From the NCBI RefSeq assembly GCF_008831285.2, contig NC_045142.1, positions 5,155,501 through 5,219,500 on the forward strand: DNA of 64,000 bases. The letters are read 5' to 3'. The DNA comes from Nymphaea colorata. Taxonomy: Eukaryota > Streptophyta > Magnoliopsida > Nymphaeales > Nymphaeaceae. The first letter of the stretch is position 1, and every line of letters begins with the position of its first letter. The position numbers and the translations under genes were made by a program. Below, in pieces: positions 38,781 through 49,975 of this stretch. Below the pieces are notes generated by a model. That model ran no database searches, had not been told where the DNA came from, and was given only the letters and a program-made list of their open reading frames with translations.

Positions 38781-39656
38781 TGGCAGCTCTATTCCATTCC
38801 AGCTTATTATCTTCATTCCGTCCAAGGAGATGCCTTGTACTAATGTTCTCAAAAGCAAATATTGAGACAATATAGTCTTTGGACTTGTTCTAAGAAGAAT
38901 AATCATTATTGGTTATGGAAAATCCTACTGAAGGTTTGGTCTGAAATTAAAAACCAGGTGGAATTCTAGGATTCCCATTTCTAAAATTCATGTTGATTTT
39001 TTGGGTCAAGTTTTTTCTGATATCCACTTTACCGTAGCTCAAATCCACACTTATATTTCTAGCAGAATTTGCAATGACGCCATTCGGGAGTTCATTCCTT
39101 CTATACTCCCACGTTGTAATTTGGAGAACAATGTGGAAAGGACTCCTCATCTTTTCAGCAGAAATGAAATTTGTAAGGTTATCCACACTCCCAATGCCTC
39201 TCAAAACTGAAGACAGTGGATATGGGCTAGCAGAAGTCACCGTTGTAGTTCGTGGACACTTTATTTAGCTTACGAAGGCAGGCTTCGTTCCCAAGGACAG
39301 AGTGCGAATCTCAAAAATTGCTACTACTATGGAAGGGATAAACCAATTGCCTTGAAAAACAAAGAGATGCAAACTAAGGTGGATGAAAAAGTAGTTGTCA
39401 ATAGTCAATATATAAAATCGTATGATGAATCAAGAAGCCGGTGCAATCATAAAACCTTATACGATCTCTTGATATATTAGGAGATATGTATACCTGCATA
39501 TGCTTCAAAATATCCTCATCAAGCAGCCATATGTGGACATTGAGCCTGGTGTGGAGGGTGTTGTGTATGATTCAGACAACGGTCTTCTTGAAAATTTCAT
39601 CACGCATAATATTGGTAAACGTCTCATAGTGTAGGGGTCGTGAGAGCAGGCTCCAG
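38781..39656 (+). mobile_element. Possible LINE ORF2 C-terminal fragment
   Basis: Near 39195-39260 a plus-strand frame reads RQWIWASRSHRCSSWTLYLAY. It resembles the D.W.W..S..G.FSV.SAY segment just before the zinc-binding end of plant LINE ORF2 proteins. Frames change and stops intervene, and no reverse transcriptase is present. The call is weak; the rest of the stretch is noncoding. Confidence 0.35.
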
Positions 39657-42600
39657 GGTGCCAGCTTTAGCTAATTTCTTTTTGCATCTGTTTTTCCTTT
39701 CTTATTTCTAATTTAGTTCTTTATACATGTTTAGTTTAGTTTTCTTTTTTATTTTAGCATGTTTAGTCTAATTTATTTCTCTTAAGTGCTTTAATAATGA
39801 CATAGTTTAGCATGTTTATTTTCTTGATTAGGTTTATTTTAGTATCTTTAGGGTAGGCATAGGGGTTAGTATGCCCCTCCCTTCTTTGTTTCTTTCTTTC
39901 AATCTCATGTTTTTGCTTATGTATTTTACTCAAGGCATGCATATAGAATATATAGTTTTCTTTCAAGTTTTGTTTAATCAGGCACCTGTACCTACATTTT
40001 AATATGCACTGCACCATCTTGCACCCACATGCATTTCTTGTCTACAACCAGATTGCCTCGGCAAAGTAGTATACCCTATGTGCATCGGCCTAGGTATGTG
40101 AAAACTTGAATCTAGCTTGATCAACATACAAGAACCATTTGAAACTCATGGATTTCCAAAATATTGTCAGAAATCAACTTCTTTAATTGTTTCTAAAAAC
40201 CCTAGGCCATGTAGGCATAGAGTCCAAACCAAGTTCAGTTCTCTAAGACTTAGCTCATACTGGTCCTAGTAAGCTTATAAACCTAGCCGCATAGCCTAGT
40301 CTGGTCAACTTTCATTAAACATTCGTTCATATTAAATTATTGAAGTGTATATCTTACATCATAATGTTCGACTAAGACCAAACACACTTTCTATAGTCAA
40401 ACCCAAGTAGACTGGAACTTGGTGAAGGCAAAACTAAACCTAGTCATATGACCAACTTGCCCTTAGCTCATTTGGATCATAGATCTCAATTCAAAGAATT
40501 GGATTCAATAATAAACCGTATGTTGAGCTAAACCATGACATTAACCCAAGTCTAACCTACCTTGATTTGGATTTGCAAGTTTTCGATTTTGGATCCTAAG
40601 TATTAGATTTTAGATCTTGGATTATGAATCTTGGATCTTAGATTTTGGATCTCATGTCTTAGATTTTTTTTATCTTGGACTTTGGATTTTGGATCAGATT
40701 TCATGTAATGGGTCTTGAATCACAAATTGATATTGGATTTTCAACCTTGAACATTAGATTGCCAGTGGCAAAGCAAGAAAATTCTAACTCACGGGCACTG
40801 TTACTTCAAATTTCAAACTTCAAGGGGCTTTCATATGTTAAAATTGCAAACTAATGAAATATATGTATGTAAATAAAGCAAATTCTTTGGGCTAGTGTTG
40901 GCAATTGCCCAAAACAGCCACAACGTGGCTATTGTGTAGTTTATGGTGTTGGGCAACTGGTTTTTCTTTATACGGTTTTTCTTGCTTGGGGAATGGTTAG
41001 CAGAATTGCCGTTCACATGCTCTTACTCCTCTAGCTAGAATCGTAGATGTGGCTTTGGGGGTCTTAGGACTCTTCCTTTGGCTAGGATGACTAGTAGGGA
41101 ATAAGATGTTGCAACAATTCTGACCGTCATTTAGAGGGCATTGCCATTGGCCAGCTTTATTTTGACCCTAGGCATGGGGAGCCTTTTAACACCGGGGTCT
41201 CTTTTCCCACGCGGCCACAACTTTTCATACACAGGGCATAAGCCTCCTTCATGTCTACTGATTACTCTATAGTTGTTGTATTTCAAAGTTCGAGATCTGG
41301 GACTTCCATTCACGTACGTGCATTTCATGTAACAATCAAGTGAGCTGAAGATTAAAAATTCTCCTTGGTCTAAATTTGCCAAACTAAGAAAAAGTTGAAA
41401 AGTCATGTGAATATAGACTATAGTCCATGTTTATTCTTGTAATTATCTATAGTGGCGATTCTTCATTGTCTGCCACCAAAGGAACCACAGTAGCATACTC
41501 AGGTTGCATAAGATGATAACATGATTGAGAATAGGAGTGGAGACACCTCTGGTCAGATTCAGCCCTAGTCAGCATAGAACTGATGGCAGATTGTTGTCTA
41601 TGGCAACTGACAATGTAACAGTTAAATATAGGTCTGATATTCAATACAATTGGAATACTTTGTGAGAGATCATTTAACAAATTTGGTAACATGAACACAA
41701 AATTTTTATTTTATGATATTTATCAATAATAAAATTGGTAACCAATTTGCTAATATAAACCGACAATATTTTTTTACCAAAATTTGTTAATGACTATCAT
41801 GGAAATGTTGCAACATCTCCAAAAATAAAGGAGCCGATTGAGAATTATATAACTTGTCACCCTGGTTTGATGTGGTGGAAATACCCCTCTCATGCTATTA
41901 GGTGATTCAATACATAGAAGGACATAAGTATTTTTTCTTCTCTTTTTGAACCTTCATTTTGCATTGTTTATGTTCCATCAAGGTTCATCCTTTGTAGTCT
42001 ATTCACCTTCTGCATCTCCTTCGTCCTCAAGGGACAGCATGGATCTGAAAAGGAGGCGCAGAGCACTCCAATTTCTTGAGACCTTGATCATGATTTTGCT
42101 TCTGCCTTTAGGTGTTTTCTTGCATTAAGGATGTAGGGTAAAGCAGACGAGTGCCCTAGTATTTGTGTTTTTATTTTTCAATTTCTCAAAGTTTTTTCTT
42201 GTTTACTGCACTTTCTTTTCAATGACTTTACGCTGAAATTCTATGTGCATGTGGTACTTACTCTTGATCTATTTGTTGCTTGGTAATATTCGTGTTATGT
42301 TCATGTGATCACATGTATGTAGGTTTACGCGATCATGGTCATAAATCTTGGCGATCATCCGCCTATAGTGACTTAGCTTCATTTGATTTAACATATATTT
42401 TTGTTTACTTTTATGTGCTCATTGAACAATTTTTGAGAACTTGACCATGCAACTACATATCTCATGATATTGATCAGCAAGGATCCATAAGCAATAGGTA
42501 AGGGCAAGAGGCGATAAAAAGAATGGAGCTGTACAGCGAGTGTCTCCATTCCTCCTGGCTCGACCTCGCTCCTCGTTGCAGACAGCTGATACGCTCTATC

Positions 42601-43027
42601 TCTATCTCGTTTATGATTTTGTTTCCTCACCTGCGCCTCTCTGCTTGAAACTGACTTTTGACGCCTATTCTTTTTGTATCATGTTGATAATGAAGATGGC
42701 TGTGGTGGTAGTTAGACTTTTGGATGATAAATTCACAATGGTATTTAGAAAGAAAAATGTAGATTGTAGGTTGTTCACATAACAGTCAAATCTAGATCAG
42801 ATATTCATGCAATTGGAACACTCTGTCAAAGGTCAGATATTCAATCTAATAATAGTGATCTTGTGTTTTTCTTTTCGTTTGTTTGGACTTGGTAATTCTG
42901 TCATTAGATTATGCATAAGTTGATTATTTTTTCTCTGGTAGATTGGCGTTCATACTCTACAAGTTCAAAATTTTGTGTTAGTTTTTAATTGCGTATATCG
43001 GTTAATAGATGACGGTCACCCAAGTGA
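39657..43027 (+). repeat. Large inverted repeat, left arm
   Basis: The sequence matches the reverse complement of 61028-63832. Shared landmarks are the ctaatttctttttgcatctg start (39670 and 63820), the ggatctta/ttggatct region near 40590-40700 and 62800-62890, and the ttgcgtatatcgg..gatgacggtcacccaag end (43000 and 61035). A block at about 42475-42840 is absent from the right arm. No coding domain was seen in either arm. Confidence 0.75.
40575..40740. repeat. Degenerate ggatcttagattttggatct tandem repeat
   Basis: Short units of the type ttggatctta / gattttggat recur about ten times with many substitutions. The reverse-complement form is kept in the right arm at about 62805-62905. Confidence 0.7.
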
Positions 43028-43116
43028 TTGGCATCTGGCTTCCCAAGGCATCAGTGTCGAAAAGAAGCAGTATGATTATTAACTTCCAAAGACAATAAAT
43101 CGAACACTGAACCTCG

Positions 43117-44838
43117 GAAACAAAAAAAAAATGCGAGACTCGAAAACAAATCTCGATTTGGGGACACCAATTTTCGAAGTCAAACATTTAAATCGTTGCA
43201 GTTATTTAAAGCCCGAAAGAAAAAAAAGTGGGGTGGGGAGAGAGAGATGCCATATATATTCCCTTCTTTCTACTTTTCCATCCACCCGCATTCGTATGTA
43301 CATTTTGTGCACAAACCATCCTTCATCGATGGCATTATCATCACCATCACCGAGAGAAAACAAGAAGCAGAAGTAGGCATCAACCAGAAAGAAGAAAAAG
43401 AAGGATTCCCACTGAAGAAATCCAGAATATTGATTGAGAGATTTTCTTCTTTTCAGTTGGAGGTCCTTATTGGAAGACGCAGTGATTCCTTGAACGGAAT
43501 TTGTACTGGGTTGAGTTGTGAGGAAGCAAAAGAAGGAAACTGAGATAAAGGGGAAAGAAGGGGATGTATAGATGGAACGAGTAGATGCTCACCAACGCTT
43601 TGCCGCGGGCTTTGTTGTGACTAGATTCCAATCGTTCTTCACTCCCCTTCTTCCTTTCTCGCCGGTCTCGTTCTCCATTTCTCTTCCTTAGTAGCTATCT
43701 AAAGTCACCTAGCTATCCAATAAATGTAATCTATTTATTTGAAGCATATGGATAATTGACAGAAAACATAGGAAAACAAAAATGTCTATCACTTTTTTTT
43801 TTCTTTGTTGTTTTCTTCTCAATTTATCATAATAGATCAAAAAACACAAACTAACAATGCTTGAAACATATCATGTTTTTTCTTAAAACAATTTAGCCTC
43901 TTTAAACACAGTTCAAAATCTAAAACTTTTAATTGAAAAATGCACAAACAAATAGACAAAAAATCCTAAATATTTTCATATAAAAAAAAGAATAATACTC
44001 ACCAGTCACCACTTGCCTTTTACTGTCTTTTGGGTTTAGGGCTGCATACCAAATGTTCCAAGAACCTACCACTTGTATGAACCTATATGAAGATAGGCCT
44101 TTTATTGCACCTCCATTCGACCAGCTATAGTAATCCCTTCACAAAAATTTTGATGTAAAATTAAGCAATGAGAAAAAGGAAGCAACAAACCTGTTCCTGA
44201 AATCAGGAAGCCAGATGTTTGATGGGTGTTGAGCCTGAACCTTCATGTTTCTAAGGAAGAGAAATGGAGATCGAGAACGGCGAGAAAGGAAGAAGGGGAG
44301 TGAAGAACAATTGGAATCTGGTCACAACAAAGCCGGAGGCAAAGTGTTGGTGAGCATCTACTCGTTCCATCTATACATCCCCTTCTTTCTTTCCCCTTTA
44401 TCTCAGTTTCCTTCTTTTGCTTCCTCACAAGTCACAACTCAACCCAGAATGAAATCCGTTCAAGGAATCACCGCGTCTTCCAATAAGGACCTCCAACGGA
44501 AAAGAAGAAAATCTCTCTCAATCAATTGGGAATCCTTCTTTTTCTTCTTTCTGTTGATGCCTACTTCTGCTTCTTATTTTCTCTCGGTGATGGTGATGAT
44601 AATGCCGTCAACGATGGATGGTTTGTGCACAAAATGCACATACGAATGCGGGTGGATGGAAAAGTAGAAAGAAGGGAATATATATGGCATCTCTCTCTCC
44701 CACGCCCCCACCCCCCTTTTTTCTTCCGGGACTTAAATAACTGCAACGATTTAAATTCTATGATCAATGTTTGACTTGGAAAATTGGTGTCCCCAAATCG
44801 AGATTTCTTTTCGAGTCTCGCGTTTTTTTGTTTCCTAA
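43117..44838. repeat. Hairpin 1: inverted repeat with arms of about 570 bp
   Basis: The left arm (about 43117-43690) is the reverse complement of the right arm (about 44248-44838) with a spacer of about 560 bp. Matching pairs include gcgagactcg/cgagtctcgc at the ends and the gatgccatatatattccctt block (43244 and its complement at 44685). Frames in the arms translate to mirror-image peptides and have no domain. A transcript would fold into a long double-stranded stem. Confidence 0.82.
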
Positions 44839-44994
44839 CAATAGTCAGACAAGAACCTACCATTCCCATCTTTCCAAAAATGGAGTTGAAAGATTAATCG
44901 AACAAAATTAAAAAATACCAATATTTTTCAAGAAAAAATTTATGACATTTTCCATGTTCCAAAGTGTAGAAGAAAAAAGAAGTGATGAGATTTA

Positions 44995-46349
44995 GGCCTG
45001 TTTGATTGTCGGGGGAAGTAAACACTATACAGTGGGTGAAAAAGAAAACAAGCTTACGAATTCCTCCGGTGTTGTACTGCGGTAAATAATGAAATCGAGG
45101 GTAAATTTCCCTTGCCCGTTAGGGCTTCTTCTTGCCCCGACCACCTCGCTAGCTTTCCCTCCCCTGCTACCGGTTCCCTCTCACTCCCTATTATTCTCTC
45201 TTCCTCGTCCTCGCTTCCTCTTCCTCTTCCTCTCTCCCCGAGCTTTTCTTCTCTTCTCACCATGATTTCCTATTTCTCGTTCTCCCCCATCCCCCATGAC
45301 GACCACCTTTTCGTGCCGGTATTGAAGAAGATTCGACCGACATTAGGAACCACCAGCATCGGGGTTGCTGGTGAGTTCTCTTCTTCTTCTTCTCATCCAG
45401 CATCTAGGGTTTTAATGGATGCCTTTTGTTTCCTCCAAGGGGAAACGGATTCCCTTCAAAAGAAGGGAGGCACATACTTCTGCAGTGTGCGGCAGGTTGC
45501 CTCCTGCTCACAGCTCTCTGTGATAGTGGCGGAGCAGCTTGTGTGCCTACTTGAACTGAAGCCATCACGAGCAGAGAGAAATAAAAGAAAGCTGCCTCTG
45601 CCTCCGTCCGCTTGCTACTTAGGTGCAAAATTCATTCCTCTTGGAATGATGTCACGCCCTGATCTCCTTTTCTTTCTTTGTGTTTTCTGCATGCTATCAT
45701 CTTGCTGACTACTAGGATGGCTCTTTCATCTACACCACATTCAAGTCCTGTCACGTAGACATGTTTGCAGTTCTATTGCAACATAGGTAGACTTTTTCTT
45801 TTGGAGATGCTAAAAAATTGGGAAGTTCGTAACTTGATCTTGCGACTTGTCGTCATTGGATAAGTCCTTTCTTTGAGAATATTACGTAGGCCCTTTATCC
45901 AAATATAATGGCAATTGAATTACTGCATACCACAAGGATATCTCAGGCTTTTGTTTTTACTAAATTATATTTTATATAAACCTTATACGATAAATGACAT
46001 ACTTGTTATAATTGACACTTCCAGTTGATGCATATTAATGCGAGTATCATAATTTAGGTTCTTATGCTATTAATGGGTATCATTATGTTAATCACGTTAT
46101 TTGAATGTCACATTTTTGGATGTCCCATTAAAAATGTGAGTGTACCCACGTGAAAATGGAGGAGAACAACAGTTTTCAAAGGTCACCTAAAAAGTCTGTA
46201 TCATTTATTTTATCGTGTGCAAAAATCTATCCTGCCATCAAACAAGACCTCTTTCTGAAAGAGGGAATTTTTCTTTCTGTATTTTTTTCCAAATTTTTTT
46301 TCGATGATAAATTACCATTCTAAAATCTTTCCTGCCATCAAACAGGGAA
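44995..46349 (+). mobile_element. Possible small transposon with a captured exon
   Basis: The left end ggcctgtttgattgtc (44995) and right-hand complements ggtcttgtttgatggc (ending 46249) and ccctgtttgatggcag (ending about 46349) resemble the ends of the Harbinger-like element at 13148. No matching target duplication was found. Inside, an ATG at 45262 begins ISYFSFSPIPHDDHLF and runs to GTTSIGVAG with a possible gtgagt donor at about 45370. A T/C-rich leader precedes it, like a 5' UTR and first exon. The parent gene is not recognised. Confidence 0.35.
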
Positions 46350-46589
46350 AAACTAAACGGCACCAGAATCCATTCACTTGGCAGTTTTCTTTTCTCTTTT
46401 GAAGCTAGTGGGTCCAATCCAAAATGGAGTGACATGGGCATGACCTCATCTCTTGTTGGAAGTTAGAACATGTCCAACCCGGTGGTTGGACATGTTGTTT
46501 GCATATATATTGGGGTCCCACACCCCGTTCACCATTACACTGTGTTGAATTGGTAGATGTACTCGCCAGTGTGTGATTTATTGTCTTTT

Positions 46590-47430
46590 GGAAGGTACAT
46601 TTTTCTTTCAAAATATCACTGTGGATTTATCATCCAAAAGTCTAACAACCACCACAGCCATCTTCATTTTCAACATGATACAAAAAGAATAGGCGTCAGA
46701 AGTCAGTTTCAAACAGAGAGGCGCAGGTGAGGAAACAAAATCATAAACGAGATAGAGCGTACCTGCTATGTGCAACGAGAGGAGCGAGGTCAAGCTAGGA
46801 GGAATGGAGGGACTCACTGTACAGCTCCATTCTTTTTACATAACAACATTAAACCAGTTCATTTTTTCATGTTTAAACAAAATCATCAGTGCAGTGTAAT
46901 GCCGTGAGCCGTTAGATTGTGCTTGATCGAATGGCCCATATTAATCACAGGGTCAAATGGGAGGGAGACACACAAAACCTCTTTTTTTGACGCCATTTTC
47001 CCCAACCCACTCTCTCCTCCTCACCTGACTTCTTCCCCCTGCCTTTACCCGTCGCCTCTTGCCCTTACCTATCGCCTGTGCATCCTTGCTGATCAATATC
47101 ATGAGATATGTAATTGCATGGTCAAGTTCTAAAAAAAAATGCTCAATGAATACATAAAAGTAAACAAAAATATATGTTAAATCAAATGAAGCTAAGCCAC
47201 GATAGGCAGATGATCGTCATAACGGTGTCTGCCAAGATTCATGGCCATGATCACGTAAACCTACGTACATGTGATCACATGAACATAAACCAATATTGCC
47301 AAGCAGCAATTTGATCAAGAGTAAGTACCACATGGACAGAGAATTTTAGAATTTCAGAGTAAGGTTATTGAAAGAATGTGCAGTAAAAAAGAAAAATCTT
47401 TGAGAAATTGAAAAACAAAAACTACTAGGC
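46590..47430 (-). repeat. Third, partial copy of the large repeat
   Basis: It is the reverse complement of parts of 42120-42840: 42540-42760 pairs with 46605-46810, and 42190-42440 with 47110-47400. It also runs in the same direction as 61250-61520. Together with 43117-44838 it makes a nested palindrome centred near 44 kb, with extra DNA on the right side. Confidence 0.7.
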
Positions 47431-48779
47431 AGTGTGCCCGGGCCGGAATGGAGGGTGCGCACGGGTGAGGGCGTCCTTGCACCTTGGCCGGGAAAGGACG
47501 CAGCAGGCAATGTGGGGGAATGGGGAAGAGAGGAGAGGGTGAAAGGAAGAAATTTTTTTCTTTTCTTTTTTTTTGAAGAGCATTTTGCCCTTCAGCCACC
47601 GAATCATCGGGATTTAATGTGGGCCATCTGATCTCTCAAGATCCGACTGCTGACCATGGTGGCCTCATCGGGCTGATTTGTCCAACCGGTTGATTTCACC
47701 CACAATCTGGTTTAGATTCAGTACATTAACTCCCGAAAGAACTGATCATTGATTTCTACCAAGATGGATGTTTAGGAGATGTAAGCAAAAGTAACCTGCC
47801 ATTAGGTTTGAAATTATGCTACAAGCTTGAATCCCTAGTCATAGGCATATGATCCCATGACCATTAAAGGATTATTTGGTGGATTTTCCAAATATGTTTT
47901 TACGTTGTCAATTACCCATCTAATCTGCACATTTAAAATGTTAAAGCACTAGATAGAAGTGGATATAAGTGCATGTAATCACAAATGTTGGCTGCGACCA
48001 ACAAACTTAGATTCAATGCTCAAACTTGTCGAAATACGAAGTCCATGATTGAGCAAGGTTATTTTCCGTCATTTGTCTTATTCTTCCATGCTTCTCAAAA
48101 AGTGGTGAGCCTAATACAAGCTAGGTTGCAAATTTGAAGGATATGCTGCAAAAAAAAGTGCGAAGTTTTTCATTCGAAGACGATCCTGCTGGAGGATCTA
48201 CCTCCGAATTTATTAATCAATGGGCAAAGAATACCAACAAATCAAAAAATGCTAGCTGAAATGGCTAAACCAAATCACAGCCAAGATTTACTTAACCTGA
48301 GAGGACTTATTCGTCACTGTATTTGGTTTCAAAAATATATCAAGCCTCTTTGGATTAGTACTAATTACTGTAAAATAACAGCATAATTTTAGTTAGTTAA
48401 TCTAATAGTCAGAAATGTCATTCACGAAATTTTTTTTTGAAGGTTCTTATTAACGTTTTTTTTTTTCAAATTCTGCTTTTATAAAAAATTTTGAAAAAAA
48501 AACTTGCAAAATTATTCCTAAAAAGTAAAAAAAAAAAAAACATGAAAACACTAACGCAAAAAGGCAACTTCTCTACTATCTTTCCGCCAACAATCTTGAG
48601 AACAACTTAATTTCTTTAAATTACAAAAGTGACAAATATAAAAAGTTAAATATACGATGTATAATTTTTTTTTTAAAAAAAAAGGAAAAAGATTGTAACA
48701 GAGCAATAGTTTTTCTAGTTTTCAGACCAGAAGCTTATGTTTATAAAAATTAGGTTTGCAGTTACAGAATCTACTTTAT
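47431..48779. other. Noncoding spacer
   Basis: A GC-rich block at 47430-47700 and AT-rich DNA after it. The frames found on both strands of the GC-rich block have no recognisable domain. No gene was recognised. Confidence 0.5.
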
Positions 48780-49204
48780 AACTAGACAGTTAATCTAGCC
48801 AAGTGTCCCTTGAGAAAACTTTGTAACAACAATACCTATCAAATAAGACGGCACATAGAAATGGAAAATGTTTTCTTATTCATTGGGGACTCCTTCAAAT
48901 TACTGAGACTAGTGCCAAATCTTTAAGAATATTTGCCAAAGTCATCAATAATAAACTTCCTTTTAATGGTCAGTTTGAGTTGATGTTTAACTATAGCTTA
49001 ACATATGTGGCCACTTTGTGTTGCAATTTTAATTTGTTGGACAAGAAAAAAAAAATGAAGCAAAGGACATGACCAACATTCACTACTCAAAGTCCTTATT
49101 CACCATCACTGTCCACAAATATCTTTAATTGTCAAGCAACAAAAGATCAATAAGGTTTCATTGAAGTTTCACACGTCTGTCATGATGTTGATCAACCCAA
49201 ATTT

Positions 49205-49634
49205 CTACCTTGCTAATGGATGCCCTGGGCTATTTTCATATGAGACAGCTGTTTCAGTTGAAGACAACAACGTAGTTATCAATTCTGTCTTTGAAGTATC
49301 CTGCACCTGGTAACCAGTTTCCATCTCCATTGCCTCATTCACGTCCCTCATAATATTAGACAAGTTAGGTCACTCAGTGGACCTCCGTGCAGTACATGAT
49401 AATGCTATGTCTGCAAACTTCCACATAGAGTTCATTTTGTGCAGTCCTTTAATTCTTCTGTCAACAATGCTCTCTATATCACCCCTCACAATCATTGATT
49501 TTGCCCATTCAACAATATGAAAGTGCTGCTCTAAAGTGCTAAATATAGCTGTGTGGCCACACATGAGCTCAAAAAGAACAATGCCAAAGCTATAAATATC
49601 ACTCTTTTTGGTGAGAATGCTTGTTTCAGAATAC
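49205..49634 (-). pseudogene. Fragment C: last exon of a malectin-like LRR receptor kinase
   Basis: The exon begins after ttgtag at 49635 and encodes YSETSILTKKSDIYSFGIVL through RRSTE. Then TGA at 49370-49372 stands where copy B has Arg of ERPN, again most simply CGA to TGA. Past it the frame continues to ETGYQVQ and ends SPGHPLAR at TAG 49205-49207. A PxAR-type end is usual in this family. No other exons of C are found to the right, so it is a lone exon with its 3' flank (similar to 24180-24820). It retains the long C-terminus lost in copy B. Confidence 0.8.
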
Positions 49635-49839
49635 CTACAAGATAGAGTTAATACCTTCAATAAATTAAAATCTGCACTCACTTCTCTTGGAAAGCAGACA
49701 ATTAGTTGTGGAATATCTAAGCGCTTATTTAATTGAAAGAAGCTAAACTACATGTAACAACACTTGCATTCTGCAGGATACCGTGGGATATGCAATAACT
49801 ACACAGTGTTGTACGTGTTGTATTGTAACGTTTTGAAAA

Positions 49840-49975
49840 TATGGTATGATACACTCTTAGTATCGTAAATAGGGGTGTATCGAACAGGCCCCATATTATA
49901 CGATACGGGGCGATACATTCGTATCGTATGATACGGGCTGATACATTCGTATCGTACGATACGGGCTGATTTCGA
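49840..49975. repeat. gtatcgta/gatacg palindromic tandem repeat
   Basis: Two and a half units of about 29 bp, each containing gatacattcgtatcgta and gatacgggct, lie in tandem. Each has the small palindrome tacgatac or gtatcgta. Open frames here are products of the repeat. Confidence 0.8.

Noticed and set aside
43131-44869. Protein gene(s) in hairpin 1
   Set aside because: The best frames are mirror images in the two arms and overlap frames on other strands; no domain or splice structure.
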